From Bradyrhizobium sp. WBAH42 (GTDB taxonomy: Bacteria; Pseudomonadota; Alphaproteobacteria; Rhizobiales; Xanthobacteraceae): 64,000 nt of DNA. The stretch's first letter is position 1, and each line of letters starts with the position of its first letter. The notes under the pieces were generated by a model. That model did not search any database. It was given only the letters and a program-made list of their open reading frames with translations, and was not told the origin of the DNA. A program made the translations under genes and the position numbers. The stretch covers positions 868,001 through 932,000 of the forward strand of contig NZ_CP036533.1 of the NCBI RefSeq assembly GCF_024585265.1. The letters are read 5' to 3'. Shown one piece after another: positions 52,475 to 62,806 of the stretch.

Positions 52475-53221
52475 CTACTTGATCCACCCCGTCGCCAGCG
52501 CGTTCGCCAGCTCCGGCTGACCGTTGCGCTGCGCAAGTGCGGCCATGGCCTCGTGATCGTAGGCGACATGCCGGAACGTCACCTGCCAGGCACCATCGAC
52601 GCGTTCGAGGATCGCATAGCGCGCGTGCGGCGTGCCGGCTTCGACGACATGCGGGACCGGATGCTTGTCGCGAAACCCGGGACTGCCGACGCTGCCGGGA
52701 TTGACGATCAGACGGCCATCGCGCAGGCGCACCGCGCGGGCGAGATGGGTGTGGGCGCACAGGATCAGCGATTGCGTGATGCCTTGCGCGAGCTGCTCGA
52801 TCCGATCGAGCGGCGACAGCGCCACCGCGCCGTCGGGGTGGACGGTGTCGAGCCAGTACACCTCATCGCTGCCGGGCGTCGCATGGCAAAGGAAAACCTG
52901 CTCGCGGAAGACCCGCGTCATCGGCTGCGCGCGCAGCCAATCGAGGTGGGCGGCATCGAGCTGTTCGTAGGCGGGGCGATCCCACGAGCCCATCTTCTCC
53001 GGCGGACGGTCGAGCAAGTAACGGTCGTGATTGCCGAGGACGTGCACGGCGTCGAGCGGCATCAGGATCTCGATGGTGCGGCGCGCATCGAGCGGGCCAC
53101 TCAGCATGTCGCCGAGATTGACGATGTCGGCGATGCCGAGCGCGCGGATGTCGGCGAGCACGGCCTCAAGCGCGAGATAGTTTCCGTGGACGTCGGCAAT
53201 CGCGGCAAAGCGCATTGGCAT
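52475..53221 (-). CDS. Metallophosphoesterase family protein
   Basis: A 248-aa calcineurin-like phosphoesterase with two-metal motifs DVHGN (D9, H11), LGDM (38), GNHD (about 63) and CHATPG, AHTHLA (C-terminal His pair). It is of the YfcE/serine-threonine phosphatase-like type; the substrate is unknown. It lies between two copies of the same palindromic repeat. Confidence 0.88.
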   Translation of the reverse strand: MPMRFAAIADVHGNYLALEAVLADIRALGIADIVNLGDMLSGPLDARRTIEILMPLDAVHVLGNHDRYLLDRPPEKMGSWDRPAYEQLDAAHLDWLRAQPMTRVFREQVFLCHATPGSDEVYWLDTVHPDGAVALSPLDRIEQLAQGITQSLILCAHTHLARAVRLRDGRLIVNPGSVGSPGFRDKHPVPHVVEAGTPHARYAILERVDGAWQVTFRHVAYDHEAMAALAQRNGQPELANALATGWIK

Positions 53222-53229
53222 TTCTCACT

Positions 53230-53358
53230 CTCGTGCCCCGGACGCAGTGCAGCGCTTCTTTAGCGCTGCACTGCAGAGCCGGGGCCCATGTTGCGGCATT
53301 CTGGGTCCCGGCTCTGCGGCCCATCGCTTGCGCGATGCGCCTTGTCCGGGACACGAGA
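53230..53358. repeat. Intergenic palindromic repeat (CTCGTGCCCCGG family)
   Basis: A 129-bp element starting CTCGTGCCCCGGACGCAG and ending TTGTCCGGGACACGAG, with the same CCGGGGCCC / GGGTCCCGG core as the copy 750 bp upstream. Confidence 0.8.
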
Positions 53359-53362
53359 CCGT

Positions 53363-54706
53363 CTATGCAGGCGGCGTGCCGTTGATCGCCAGCACGTGGC
53401 CGGCGAGATACAGCGAGCCGGTGATCAGGATGCGCGGCGGCAGCTCGTAGGCGAGCTGCGCCAGCGCGCGCAGGGCGGCTTCAATGCCGGGGGCGGGCTC
53501 GACGCGCATGCCGAGGCTGCGCGCGGCATCGACGAGACGGTCGACCGGCATCGCATTCTCGATGTCGGGGATCGGCACTGCGATGATGTGACGGGTGAGG
53601 CCGGCGAAATTGGCGAGGAAGCCCTGCGCATCCTTGTTGGCCATCATGCCGGCGATGATCACCAGCGGCCGCGACACCCGCTCCTCGAGATCGCCGACCG
53701 CCGCCGCTGCCACGCGGCCACCTTCGGCATTGTGGCCGCCATCGAGCCAGATCTCCGAGCCCTGCGGACCCCAGGACAGCAGCTCGCCCGAGGTGAGGCG
53801 CTGCATCCGCGCCGGCCATTCGGCACTGAGGATGCCGGCCTCGAACGCGGCGTGGTTGACCTTCAGGTCCGGAAGCGCGCGCAGCGTCGCGATCGCGAGC
53901 CCGGCATTGGCGAATTGGTGGCGGCCGAACAGACGCGGCGCCGGCAGATCCATCAAGCCGCGGTCGTCGGAATAGACCAGGCGTCCGCGCTCGACATTGA
54001 CGTGCCAGCTCTCGCCTGCGGCAAACAGCGGCGCACGCATGCGCCTCGCCTGCGCCTCGATCACGGCCATCGCCTCCGGCATCTGCTCGGCGCAAATCAC
54101 GGGCACACCGCGCTTGATGATCGCGGCCTTCTCGCCGGCAATCGATGCCAGCGTATCGCCGAGGAAATCCATGTGATCCATGCTGACAGGCGTGATCACG
54201 CAGGCCGCAGGCGCATCGACCACGTTGGTCGAATCGAGCCGGCCGCCGAGGCCGACTTCGAGCAGCACGATGTCGGCCGGATTCTGCGCGAACAGCAGGA
54301 AAGCGGCGGCGGTCTTCAGCTCGAACAAGGTCGCGGCCTCACCGGCATTGACGCGCTCGACCTCTTCCAGCGCGGCCCGCAGCTCGTTGTCGCCGACGAG
54401 CACACCGCCGCCGACGCGGCCAAGCCGGAAGCATTCGTTGATGCGGACCAGATAGGGCGAGGTGTAGGCGTGGACACGCAGGCCTGAAGCTTCCAGCGTC
54501 GCGCGCAGATAGGCCAGCGTCGAGCCCTTACCGTTGGTGCCGGCGATGTGGATTACCGGCGGCAGCTTGCGCTCGGGGTGGCCGAGCCGCTCGAGCAGGC
54601 GGTGCATCCGCTCCAGCCCGAGATCGATGCGCTTTTGATGCAGAGCCGACAGCCGCCCGATCACTTCGTCGAGCGGTGTCTTTGCACGGTCGGGGGAGGC
54701 GTTCAC
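53363..54706 (-). CDS. folC: Bifunctional folylpolyglutamate/dihydrofolate synthase
   Basis: FolC adds glutamate to dihydropteroate and folates. In the 447-aa protein the ATP loop is [15 protein letters not shown] near 52-66, followed by SPYLVRINE (71-85), [16 protein letters not shown] and [17 protein letters not shown] start at 54706 overlaps the accD stop as GTGA, so the two are probably coupled. Length is normal. Confidence 0.95.
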   Translation of the reverse strand: MNASPDRAKTPLDEVIGRLSALHQKRIDLGLERMHRLLERLGHPERKLPPVIHIAGTNGKGSTLAYLRATLEASGLRVHAYTSPYLVRINECFRLGRVGGGVLVGDNELRAALEEVERVNAGEAATLFELKTAAAFLLFAQNPADIVLLEVGLGGRLDSTNVVDAPAACVITPVSMDHMDFLGDTLASIAGEKAAIIKRGVPVICAEQMPEAMAVIEAQARRMRAPLFAAGESWHVNVERGRLVYSDDRGLMDLPAPRLFGRHQFANAGLAIATLRALPDLKVNHAAFEAGILSAEWPARMQRLTSGELLSWGPQGSEIWLDGGHNAEGGRVAAAAVGDLEERVSRPLVIIAGMMANKDAQGFLANFAGLTRHIIAVPIPDIENAMPVDRLVDAARSLGMRVEPAPGIEAALRALAQLAYELPPRILITGSLYLAGHVLAINGTPPA

Positions 54707-55644
54707 GCGTGCGGCGCAGCCGGCGCCGTCTCGGCGGCGGATACGATCTGCGCCGGGCTTGCGACCGGCTGCACGGACTTCGATGCCCCTTCCTGCGCCG
54801 GCGCCTTGGTCAAGAGACGGCAGAGCCGTGCCAGGGTCGGGCGCAGCTCGTGACGGTGCACGACCATGTCGACCATGCCGTGCTCCTTGAGATATTCGGC
54901 ACGCTGAAAACCTTCTGGCAGCTTCTCGCGGATGGTCTGCTCGATCACGCGCGCGCCGGCAAATCCGATCAGCGCGCCGGGCTCGGCGATCTGCACGTCG
55001 CCGAGCATCGCATAGGACGCGGTGACCCCGCCGGTGGTCGGATTGGTCAGCACGACGATGTAGGGCAGCTTCGCCTCGCGCAGCATCTGCACCGCAACGG
55101 TGGTGCGCGGCATCTGCATCAAGGACAAGATGCCTTCCTGCATGCGCGCGCCGCCGCTCGCCGCGAACACGATGAACGGCGACCTCTTCTCGACCGCGAG
55201 CTCCATCCCGCGCACGATGGCTTCGCCCGCGGCCATGCCGAGCGAGCCGCCCATGAAGTCGAAATCCTGCACGGCGACGACGACGGCGGCGCCTTCGAGC
55301 TTGCCATAGCCGACCTTGACCGCGTCGTTCAGATTGGTCCGCGCCCGCGCATCCTTGATGCGGTCGACATATTTCTTCTCGTCGCGGAACTTGAGCGGGT
55401 CAGGCGTGACCTCGGGCAGCGCGACGTCGAACCAGGTCTCGTTGTCGAAGATCGACTTGAGACGCGCCACCGCGCCCATGCGCATGTGGTAGTTCGAGCC
55501 GGGGATGACGAACTGGTTGGCCTCGACGTCCTTGTAGAACACGAGCTGTCCGGAGTCCGGGCACTTGATCCACAGGTTCTCCGGCGTCTCCCGCCGCAGC
55601 ATGTTGCGGATCTTCGGCCGGACCACATTGGTAAGCCAGTTCAT
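54703..55644 (-). CDS. accD: Acetyl-CoA carboxylase carboxyltransferase subunit beta
   Basis: AccD with AccA transfers CO2 from carboxybiotin to acetyl-CoA. The 313-aa protein has the crotonase fold with [19 protein letters not shown] and [17 protein letters not shown]. The N-terminal zinc ribbon is degenerate: WIKCPDSGQ and [11 protein letters not shown] keep only Cys28, where E. coli has four cysteines. The same loss is found in related rhizobial AccD as I recall. Start ATG 55644 ([10 protein letters not shown]); the ORF upstream of it is non-coding. Confidence 0.94.
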   Translation of the reverse strand: MNWLTNVVRPKIRNMLRRETPENLWIKCPDSGQLVFYKDVEANQFVIPGSNYHMRMGAVARLKSIFDNETWFDVALPEVTPDPLKFRDEKKYVDRIKDARARTNLNDAVKVGYGKLEGAAVVVAVQDFDFMGGSLGMAAGEAIVRGMELAVEKRSPFIVFAASGGARMQEGILSLMQMPRTTVAVQMLREAKLPYIVVLTNPTTGGVTASYAMLGDVQIAEPGALIGFAGARVIEQTIREKLPEGFQRAEYLKEHGMVDMVVHRHELRPTLARLCRLLTKAPAQEGASKSVQPVASPAQIVSAAETAPAAPHA

Positions 55645-55753
55645 GGTTTGCTCCGATGTGCGATCCCGCTGGGAATCGCCTGAAGGATATATGGCGGCCG
55701 GACATCTGCCCGGCAAGCCGCCGTGTCGCCCGTCCCAACAGCGGAATTATGGC

Positions 55754-56590
55754 CTATTCCGCCGCCTGCTGTGCGCCCTTGACGCCCTGGGCCAGGGCGG
55801 CCGTCAGCTCGGCGACGGCGTTAACGGTTTTGGCGGTCGCCCGCCCCTCGGCATCGAGGCTGTTCTTGAGCGCATCGACCAGCGCGGTACCGACCACCGA
55901 ACCATCCGCCTTCTCGGCAATGGCGCGCGCTGCCTCCGGCGTGCGGATGCCGAAACCGACGCAGATCGGCAGCCTGGTATGCCGCTTGATGCGCGCGACA
56001 GCTTCGCCGACCGCATTGGCGTCCGCCGCCGCTGCACCGGTGATGCCGGCGATCGAGACGTAATAGACAAAGCCTGATGTGTTCGCGAGCACCGCGGGCA
56101 GGCGCTTGTCGTCAGTGGTCGGGGTCGCGAGGCGAATGAAGTTCAGCCCCGCCTTCAGCGCGGGAATGCAGAGCTCGTCGTCTTCCTCCGGCGGCAGATC
56201 GACGATGATCAGGCCGTCGACGCCGGCCGTCTTGGCATCGGCCAGAAACTTGTCGACGCCGTAGATGTAGATCGGATTGTAATAGCCCATCAGCACCAGC
56301 GGCGTGACGTTGTCGTCCTTGCGGAAGTCGCGCACCAGCTCCAGCGTCTTCTTCAAGGTCATGCCGATCTTGAGCGCACGCAGGCCTGCAGCTTGGATCG
56401 AGGGACCATCCGCCATCGGATCGGTGAAGGGAATGCCGAGTTCGATGACGTCGGCGCCGGACTTCGGCAGCGCCTTGACGATCTCGAGCGATGTCGCCGG
56501 ATCGGGATCGCCGGCCATCACATAGGTGACAAAGGCCGCGCGGCCTTGGCTTTTCAGATCGGCGAAACGGGTATCGATACGCGTGGTCAC
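55754..56590 (-). CDS. trpA: Tryptophan synthase alpha chain
   Basis: TrpA splits indole-glycerol phosphate to indole, channelled to TrpB. In the 278-aa TIM barrel the catalytic Glu50 ([10 protein letters not shown]) and Asp61 (MADGPSIQ) are present, with [10 protein letters not shown] and the phosphate loop GFGIRTPE. The start is GTG 56590, overlapping the trpB stop as GTGA. Confidence 0.95.
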   Translation of the reverse strand: MTTRIDTRFADLKSQGRAAFVTYVMAGDPDPATSLEIVKALPKSGADVIELGIPFTDPMADGPSIQAAGLRALKIGMTLKKTLELVRDFRKDDNVTPLVLMGYYNPIYIYGVDKFLADAKTAGVDGLIIVDLPPEEDDELCIPALKAGLNFIRLATPTTDDKRLPAVLANTSGFVYYVSIAGITGAAAADANAVGEAVARIKRHTRLPICVGFGIRTPEAARAIAEKADGSVVGTALVDALKNSLDAEGRATAKTVNAVAELTAALAQGVKGAQQAAE

Positions 56591-57801
56591 TTCTTGCCCC
56601 TCAGGATGTCGCCGACCTGCGGGACGTCCTTGTCGCCGCGGCCGGAGAGATTGACGACCATCAGGTGATCCCTGGGCCGCTTCGGCGCGAGCTCCATCAC
56701 CTTGGCGATGGCATGCGCCGGCTCGAGCGCGGGGATGATGCCTTCGAGCTTGGACAGCAGCTGAAACGCGGCGAGCGCCTCGTCGTCGGTTGCGGAGAGA
56801 TAATTCACGCGGCCGACCTCGTGCAGCCAGGAATGCTCGGGCCCGATGCCGGGATAATCGAGGCCGGCCGAGATCGAATGCGCGTCCTGGATCTGGCCGT
56901 CGGCATCCATCAAGAGATAGGTGCGGTTGCCGTGGAGAACGCCGGGACGGCCGCCCGCGATCGAGGCGGCATGCAGCTGGGTGAGGCCATGGCCGGCAGC
57001 TTCGACGCCGAAGATCTCGACGCTGGGATCGTCGAGGAACGGATGGAACAGGCCCATCGCGTTGGAGCCACCGCCGATGCAGGCGACCAGCGAATCCGGC
57101 AGGCGGCCCTCGATCTCCTGCATCTGCGCCTTGGTCTCGTCGCCGATGACCGACTGGAAATCGCGCACAAGCGTCGGATAGGGATGCGGGCCCGCCACCG
57201 TGCCGATGCAATAGAACGTGTTGTGCACGTTGGTGACCCAGTCGCGCAGCGCCTCGTTCATGGCGTCCTTGAGCGTGCGCGTGCCCGACTGCACCGGCAT
57301 CACCTTCGCGCCCAGCATCTCCATGCGGATGACGTTGGGCTGCTGCCGCTCGACGTCGACGGCGCCCATATAGACCACGCATTCCAGGCCGAAGCGCGCG
57401 CACAGCGTCGCGGTGGCGACGCCATGCTGACCCGCGCCGGTCTCGGCGATGATGCGCTTCTTGCCCATGCGACGCGCCAGCATGATCTGGCCGAGCACGT
57501 TGTTCACCTTGTGCGAGCCGGTGTGGTTGAGCTCTTCACGCTTGAGGTAGATCTTGGCGCCGCCGAGATGTGAGGTGAGGCGCTCGGCGAAATAGAGCGG
57601 CGAGGGCCGGCCGACATAGTTCTTGAGATAGCCGTTCATCTCGGCCTGAAACGCCGGATCGGCCTTGGCCGCGGTGTAGGCCTTCTCCAGATCGAGGATG
57701 AGCGGCATCAGCGTTTCGGCGACGAAGCGTCCGCCGAAAATGCCGAAATGGCCGCGCTCGTCCGGGCCGCTGCGGTAGGAGTTTGGCTTGGCGATGTTCA
57801 T
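56587..57801 (-). CDS. trpB: Tryptophan synthase beta chain
   Basis: TrpB joins indole and serine to make tryptophan, using PLP on Lys98 in HTGSHKVNN. The 404-aa protein shows [24 protein letters not shown] and GGGSNAMG phosphate-binding loop. Start ATG 57801 overlaps the trpF stop (ATGA). Confidence 0.97.
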   Translation of the reverse strand: MNIAKPNSYRSGPDERGHFGIFGGRFVAETLMPLILDLEKAYTAAKADPAFQAEMNGYLKNYVGRPSPLYFAERLTSHLGGAKIYLKREELNHTGSHKVNNVLGQIMLARRMGKKRIIAETGAGQHGVATATLCARFGLECVVYMGAVDVERQQPNVIRMEMLGAKVMPVQSGTRTLKDAMNEALRDWVTNVHNTFYCIGTVAGPHPYPTLVRDFQSVIGDETKAQMQEIEGRLPDSLVACIGGGSNAMGLFHPFLDDPSVEIFGVEAAGHGLTQLHAASIAGGRPGVLHGNRTYLLMDADGQIQDAHSISAGLDYPGIGPEHSWLHEVGRVNYLSATDDEALAAFQLLSKLEGIIPALEPAHAIAKVMELAPKRPRDHLMVVNLSGRGDKDVPQVGDILRGKK

Positions 57802-58469
57802 CGGACGCTCAACTCTTGACTTGCATCTTTGCTTGCGCGCGCGGCGCGGATGAAGGCCTTGATCATCTCCGGGTCTTTCACGCCGGGGGCGCTCTCGACA
57901 CCGGAGGACACGTCGACGCCGCCGGCGCGGGTGACGCGAAGGGCCTCAGCGAGATTGTCGGCGTGCAGCCCGCCCGAGACCATGTAGGGCAGTTTCAGAT
58001 CGAGATTTTCGAGCAGGTGCCAGTCGAAGGATTCCCCGAGACCGCCGGGCCGCGTCGCATCCTTCGGCGCGCGCGCGTCGAACAGGATGCGATCGGCGAC
58101 GGCGGCGTAACCGGGCAGCACCGCGAGATCGGCTGAGGTTGCGACCGGCACCGCCTTCATGACCGGGCGGCCGAAGCGGTGCTTGATGTCGCGCAGCCGC
58201 GCGACGCTCTCCTTGCCGTGAAGCTGGAAAATGTCCGGCGACAGCGCATCCATGATGTTGTCGAGCGTTGCGTCATCGGCATCGACCGTGAGCGCCACCT
58301 TGAGCGCACGCCGCTGCACCTGACGGCCGAGATCGCGGCCGAGCTCCAGGGACAGGTGCCGCGGCGACGGCGGGAAGAACACGAACCCGACCATGTCGGC
58401 GCCGGCGCCGAGCGCCGTTTCGAGCGTCTCGGGCGTGGACAGGCCGCAGATCTTGACGAGCAGGGACAT
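57798..58469 (-). CDS. trpF: Phosphoribosylanthranilate isomerase
   Basis: TrpF catalyses the Amadori rearrangement of PRA to CdRP. The 223-aa TIM barrel begins [11 protein letters not shown] with the catalytic Cys8 and carries [21 protein letters not shown] and [14 protein letters not shown], including the catalytic Asp. It leads trpF-trpB-trpA-accD-folC. Start ATG 58469. Confidence 0.95.
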   Translation of the reverse strand: MSLLVKICGLSTPETLETALGAGADMVGFVFFPPSPRHLSLELGRDLGRQVQRRALKVALTVDADDATLDNIMDALSPDIFQLHGKESVARLRDIKHRFGRPVMKAVPVATSADLAVLPGYAAVADRILFDARAPKDATRPGGLGESFDWHLLENLDLKLPYMVSGGLHADNLAEALRVTRAGGVDVSSGVESAPGVKDPEMIKAFIRAARASKDASQELSVR

Positions 58470-58536
58470 GGTCTCAAAGCAGGTGAAGGCCGCGGGTCCG
58501 CGGCCGGAAAACGGGGCTTTTCGGTCGGGGCCGCTT

Positions 58537-58929
58537 CTACAACGTCGCGCGCTGCTTGTCTCGCCCGACGGGTCCGTACAGGCCCATCCCGGAGGGAACG
58601 GGAAGGCGCTGGGGCGCCGGCTTCGCCGCGGTCCCCTGGGCCCGCAGATCGGCCAGTTCGGCCCTGGCAATCCGGGCCTCCGCATCATTCCGGCGCGCCG
58701 CGCGCCGCCAGCGCCGCTGGCCGAGCCAGACGGCGGAGCCGCCCGCGACGACGCCCAGGGCCGCCGCCAGGATCAGCAGCAGGAACAGCGGCAGGGTAAT
58801 CGACAGCGATGGGTCGTCGGCAATGAAGGGGTCGAAGGAGACGGTGACGAAATGCCGGTTGGCGACGGCGAACGCCACCAGGATCAGGCCCAGCGGAATC
58901 ACGATCAGCGCGGTCAGGAACTTTCGCAT
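58537..58929 (-). CDS. LapA-domain (DUF1049) membrane protein
   Basis: A 130-aa small inner-membrane protein with two hydrophobic helices at about 4-24 (ALIVIPLGLILVAFAVA) and 42-64 (LPLFLLLILAAALGVVAGGS), and a basic, Ala-rich cytoplasmic tail. The sequence ANRHFVTVSFDPF fits LapA/YciS proteins linked to LPS assembly (LapB). Start ATG 58929 is preferred to an upstream ATG 58953. Confidence 0.85.
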   Translation of the reverse strand: MRKFLTALIVIPLGLILVAFAVANRHFVTVSFDPFIADDPSLSITLPLFLLLILAAALGVVAGGSAVWLGQRRWRRAARRNDAEARIARAELADLRAQGTAAKPAPQRLPVPSGMGLYGPVGRDKQRATL

Positions 58930-58981
58930 CTCGCTTCGCTCGCCTTGAATCAAGCATGCGGCCGCATCCTGTGCGACCGCG

Positions 58982-59012
58982 AAAAACCCTCAAGCGCGCT
59001 CACATCGCGCTT
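58982..59012 (-). terminator. Terminator after ihfB (minus strand)
   Basis: Read on the minus strand, AAGCGCG pairs with CGCGCTT (59006-59012 and 58992-58998) and is followed by GAGGGTTTTT. It begins immediately at the ihfB stop. Confidence 0.7.
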
Positions 59013-59317
59013 CAGTCTGCGCCGCCGGGATCCGGATGGTCGCGGTTGAGCCGCTCGCGCATTTCCTTGCCGGTCTTGAAGAACGGAACGCTCTTCTGAT
59101 CGACGGGCACATGGGCGCCGGTGCGTGGATTGCGCCCGGCGCGCGCCGGGCGATGCTTGACCGAGAAGGCACCGAAGCCGCGCAGCTCGACGCGATCTCC
59201 GCGTGCAAGCGCCGCTACGATCTCTTCGAGAATCGCATTCACAATGTTCTCGACATCCCGCTGGTACAGATGCGGGTTGTGCTCGGCGATACGCTGAACA
59301 AGTTCGGATTTGATCAT
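59012..59317 (-). CDS. ihfB: Integration host factor subunit beta
   Basis: IHF bends DNA at specific sites in recombination, replication and sigma54-type promoters. The 101-aa HU-fold protein shows [25 protein letters not shown], whose Pro intercalates DNA, and an extended C-terminus [17 protein letters not shown]. The sequence [26 protein letters not shown] is the IHF-beta N-terminus. sppA is upstream on the same strand. Confidence 0.93.
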   Translation of the reverse strand: MIKSELVQRIAEHNPHLYQRDVENIVNAILEEIVAALARGDRVELRGFGAFSVKHRPARAGRNPRTGAHVPVDQKSVPFFKTGKEMRERLNRDHPDPGGAD

Positions 59318-59489
59318 CGAGAGATAGGACCCGGAAGCATGCGGATGACCATTTCCGTGAAAATACCGTGATCTGTCAAGACGCTAAATCAAGGTTGGGC
59401 GTCGTGAAAATTCGTGACAAATGCCGAAAAAGCAGGCTGCGCCGGCACGCGCCGGACGGGAAAAAGCTCTGGAACTCGCCTGTCGACGG

Positions 59490-60470
59490 TCAGTTGGACG
59501 CAGCCGGCTGCCACAAGGCCAGCATGCCATCCATTCCGAGCCGATCCATCGCCTGTGCGACGCCGGTTTGCCCGATCTGGTGCGCGATCGACCCCAAACC
59601 GAGCGCTTCCAGCGTCAATGCGGCCGCGGTCTTCAGGAACGGCAGGTCGCCGAAGCGCGGCTGGAGCTTGTAATCGCGCACGGGAAGCCCCTTCTTGACG
59701 CCCTTCTGCTCGACCAGCCAGGTCACGGCCGTCTTCTCGTCGCCGATCTGGTCGATCAGCTTGAGATCGATCGCCTGGCGCCCGGTGAAGACGCGGCCGT
59801 CGGCAACTTTTTCGAGCTGCGTGTCATCCATGCCACGCCGCTCCTTCACCATTCCCTTGAACCAGGCATAGGAATCCTTCACCAGCGCATCGAGCGCGGC
59901 GCGCGCCTCGGGACTGGTCGGCTCAAAACCGTTGGGCGCCGCCTTCAGCGGCGAGGACTTCACCTCCTCGACCTTGACGCCGATGGTCTTCAAGAGCTCG
60001 GTGACGTTGGGGTACTGGAACAGCACGCCGATCGAGCCGACCAGCGAGCTCTGTTGGGCGACGATGTGGTCGCTTGCAATCGCCGTGATGTAGCCTCCGG
60101 AGGCAGCCAGGCCCTCCACCACCACGACCAGCGGCTTTTTCGCCTTGAGACGGACGAGCGAGTCATAGAGCTGCTCGGAGCCGGCCGTGGTGCCGCCGGG
60201 CGAGTTGATGTGAACGATGACGGCCGCGGCCTGCGAATTCTCGAGCCGCTCCAGCGCCTGCGTGCGGTCGGAATCGCTGCGGATCAATCCCTCGATATGG
60301 ACGCGCGCGATCGAGCCGGCGGATGCGAAGGTGCCGCGTGCACCGGGTGTCGCAATCAGTGCGAAGCTTGCAATCGCCGCGATCGCGATCAGCGCCGCGA
60401 TGACGCGCCAGAACGTCAGCTTGCGGCGAATCCTGCGGCGATCGACGATGATGTCCGAATCGAGCGACAT
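59490..60470 (-). CDS. sppA: Signal peptide peptidase SppA
   Basis: SppA digests cleaved signal peptides in the membrane. The 326-aa single-core form has a transmembrane helix at about 22-42, catalytic Ser124 (GLAASGGYITA) and Lys176 (KSSPLKAAPNGF); the 52-residue spacing equals that of B. subtilis SppA. Length is typical for the short form rather than the duplicated E. coli one. Confidence 0.93.
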   Translation of the reverse strand: MSLDSDIIVDRRRIRRKLTFWRVIAALIAIAAIASFALIATPGARGTFASAGSIARVHIEGLIRSDSDRTQALERLENSQAAAVIVHINSPGGTTAGSEQLYDSLVRLKAKKPLVVVVEGLAASGGYITAIASDHIVAQQSSLVGSIGVLFQYPNVTELLKTIGVKVEEVKSSPLKAAPNGFEPTSPEARAALDALVKDSYAWFKGMVKERRGMDDTQLEKVADGRVFTGRQAIDLKLIDQIGDEKTAVTWLVEQKGVKKGLPVRDYKLQPRFGDLPFLKTAAALTLEALGLGSIAHQIGQTGVAQAMDRLGMDGMLALWQPAASN

Positions 60471-60608
60471 CGGAATATCTCCAAATGAAAGATCAGGCGC
60501 GTTGTGCCGTCACGGCGTGACCATCGGCCTATCTGGATACATCAATTGCGGCGCAATTTGAAGAAAACAAGGCCTCGTGGGGGACGCGCAGGTCGCCGCA
60601 AACGCAGT

Positions 60609-60762
60609 CGTCATCCCCGCCTAGTGCGCAATTGCGCACGGGGGCGGGGATCCATAACCCCAGGGAGGAGTCGTCGCGCGAGCTGGCAACTCCGGGTCTT
60701 CGTCAAACTCCTCCCTGGGGTTATGGGTCTCGGGATCGCGCTTCGCGCGCCCCGGGACGACA
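60609..60762. repeat. Intergenic palindromic repeat with CCCCAGGGAGGAGT arms
   Basis: A 154-bp element: CGTCATCCCCGCC ... GGGGCGGGGATC at the left, then ATAACCCCAGGGAGGAG and its inverse CTCCTCCCTGGGGTTAT separated by about 35 bp, ending CGCGCGCCCCGGGACGACAG. It can fold as one long hairpin. Confidence 0.75.
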
Positions 60763-60779
60763 GTCGCGTATGCCGCAAC

Positions 60780-60805
60780 AAAAAAGCCCCGGCTTGCGCC
60801 GGGGC
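60780..60805 (-). terminator. Terminator of rpsA (minus strand)
   Basis: On the minus strand GCCCCGGC, a 4-nt GCAA loop, GCCGGGGC and six T follow the rpsA stop by about 28 bp. Textbook intrinsic terminator. Confidence 0.9.
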
Positions 60806-60832
60806 CTTGATGCAGCAAAACGGACGTTTCGC

Positions 60833-62539
60833 TTACTTGCTGTCGCGGTTCTTGAGCGCGGTGCCGAGGATGTCGCCGAGCGTCGCACCCGAATCCGAGG
60901 AGCCGTACTGCGCGATGGCTTCCTTTTCTTCGGCGACTTCGAGCGCCTTGATCGACACCTGGACCTTGCGGGCCTTCTTGTCGAACTGGATCACGCGGGC
61001 ATCGACCTTCTCACCGACGGCGAAGCGTTCGGCGCGCTGGTCGTTGCGGTCACGGGCGAGCTCGGAGCGCTTGATGAAGGTGGTGAAGTCGGTACCGGCG
61101 ATCTTCACCTCGATACCGCTCTCCTTCACTTCGAGCACTTCGCAGGTCACGACCGCGCCCTTCTTGACATCGCCCGGCTCGGCGAAGGGGTCGCCTTCGA
61201 GCTGCTTGATGCCGAGCGAGATGCGCTCCTTCTCGACGTCCACATCGAGCACCACGGCCTTCACCATGTCGCCCTTCTTGTAGTTGTCGATCACCTGCTC
61301 GCCCGGAAGCTTCCAGTCGAGATCGGAGAGGTGGACCATGCCGTCGACGTCGCCCTCGAGACCCAGGAACAGACCGAACTCGGTCTTGTTCTTGACCTCG
61401 CCCTCGACAACCGAACCGGTCGGATGCTTCTCGACGAAGACCTCCCAGGGGTTGCGCATGGTCTGCTTGAGGCCGAGCGAGATGCGGCGCTTGACGGAAT
61501 CCACTTCCAGCACCTGCACGTCGACTTCCTGCGAGGTCGACACGATCTTGCCGGGGTGCATGTTCTTCTTGGTCCACGACATCTCGGAGACGTGGATCAG
61601 GCCTTCGATGCCCGGCTCGAGCTCGACGAACGCACCGTAATCGGTGATGTTGGTGACGCGGCCGGTGAAGCGGGCACCCAGCGGGTACTTGGCTTCGATG
61701 CCCTGCCACGGATCGTCCAGCAGCTGCTTCATGCCCAGCGAGATGCGGTGCGTCTCGTGGTTGATCTTGATGATCTTGACCTTCACGGTCTGGCCGATCG
61801 AGAGCACCTCGGTCGGATGGTTGACGCGGCGCCACGCGATGTCGGTGACGTGCAGGAGGCCGTCAATGCCGCCGAGGTCGACGAACGCACCGTAGTCGGT
61901 GATGTTCTTGACCACGCCGTCGATGACCTGACCCTCTTCGAGGTTCTGCACCAGCTCCTGGCGCTGCTCGGCGCGGGTCTCTTCGAGCACCGTGCGGCGG
62001 GACACCACGATGTTGCCGCGGCGACGGTCCATCTTGAGGATCTGGAACGGCTGCGAGTTGTTCATCAGCGGCGCAACGTCGCGGATCGGACGGATGTCGA
62101 CCTGCGAGCGCGGCAGGAAGGCCACGGCACCGTCGAGGTCGACGGTGAAGCCGCCCTTGACCTGGTTGAAGATGACGCCGTTGACCTTCTCGTTGTTCTG
62201 GAACGCCTTCTCCAGCTTGCCCCAGCTCTCTTCGCGGCGCGCCTTGTCGCGCGACAGCACGGCTTCGCCGAGGGCGTTCTCGATGCGATCGAGGAACACT
62301 TCCACCTCGTCGCCGACCTTGAGGTCAGAGTCACGGCCGGGGCCGGAAAATTCGCGCAGGGCAACGCGGCCCTCGGTCTTCAGGCCGACGTCGATGACGG
62401 CCATGTCCTTTTCAATTGCAACCACCTTGCCCTTGACGACGGAGCTTTCCTGCAGGTTGCCGCCTGCGAAGGACTCGTCGAGCATCGCGGCGAAATCGTC
62501 GCGCGACGGGCTATAGGTATCAGCAGAAGTCGAAGCCAT
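60833..62539 (-). CDS. rpsA: 30S ribosomal protein S1
   Basis: S1 binds mRNA at the ribosome and is needed for initiation on most messages. The 568-aa protein contains six S1 motifs in tandem (for example GQVIDGVVKNITDYGAFVDLGGIDGLLH and GARFTGRVTNITDYGAFVELEPGIEGLIH units). Start ATG 62539 (MASTSADTYS) is preceded by GGAGAAC; sequence upstream to 62767 is non-coding. cmk lies upstream, the usual cmk-rpsA order. Confidence 0.97.
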   Translation of the reverse strand: MASTSADTYSPSRDDFAAMLDESFAGGNLQESSVVKGKVVAIEKDMAVIDVGLKTEGRVALREFSGPGRDSDLKVGDEVEVFLDRIENALGEAVLSRDKARREESWGKLEKAFQNNEKVNGVIFNQVKGGFTVDLDGAVAFLPRSQVDIRPIRDVAPLMNNSQPFQILKMDRRRGNIVVSRRTVLEETRAEQRQELVQNLEEGQVIDGVVKNITDYGAFVDLGGIDGLLHVTDIAWRRVNHPTEVLSIGQTVKVKIIKINHETHRISLGMKQLLDDPWQGIEAKYPLGARFTGRVTNITDYGAFVELEPGIEGLIHVSEMSWTKKNMHPGKIVSTSQEVDVQVLEVDSVKRRISLGLKQTMRNPWEVFVEKHPTGSVVEGEVKNKTEFGLFLGLEGDVDGMVHLSDLDWKLPGEQVIDNYKKGDMVKAVVLDVDVEKERISLGIKQLEGDPFAEPGDVKKGAVVTCEVLEVKESGIEVKIAGTDFTTFIKRSELARDRNDQRAERFAVGEKVDARVIQFDKKARKVQVSIKALEVAEEKEAIAQYGSSDSGATLGDILGTALKNRDSK

Positions 62540-62806
62540 TTGTTCTCCAGTTGCGGATGTCTTGCCGGCCGTTGGGTTCATGGGCGCATCGCGCGCGCAG
62601 TGTCGGAAGGTCCGCAAGACCTTCGAGCGACCGCTCGTTGCCCCGGCCTTGCGACCAGAACAGCGGAAGCGGGCCGGCTGAGGCCCGCGCGTTCGATACG
62701 TTGAAAGCTTTGTCCGGAACCTGGATCGCGCCGGTCCCGAAACCGGGACGAAGCGTATCGACCTCAAAGAGCGGGAGCGGGCACTTCCTCCAATGACGGC
62801 GGCGGC
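62540..62806 (-). other. rpsA leader
   Basis: A 267-bp gap between cmk and rpsA with no supported gene. It probably contains the rpsA promoter and 5' leader; I see no strong stem I would name. Confidence 0.5.

Larger units (their letters stand above)
60471..60832. other. Intergenic region between sppA and rpsA
   Basis: A 362-bp gap holding a large palindromic repeat (60609-60762) and the rpsA terminator (60780-60805). No gene is supported. Confidence 0.6.

Noticed and set aside
53288..54487. Plus-strand frame opposite folC
   Set aside because: Composition and overlap with folC show it to be a shadow of folC, as are the frames opposite accD, trpB and rpsA.
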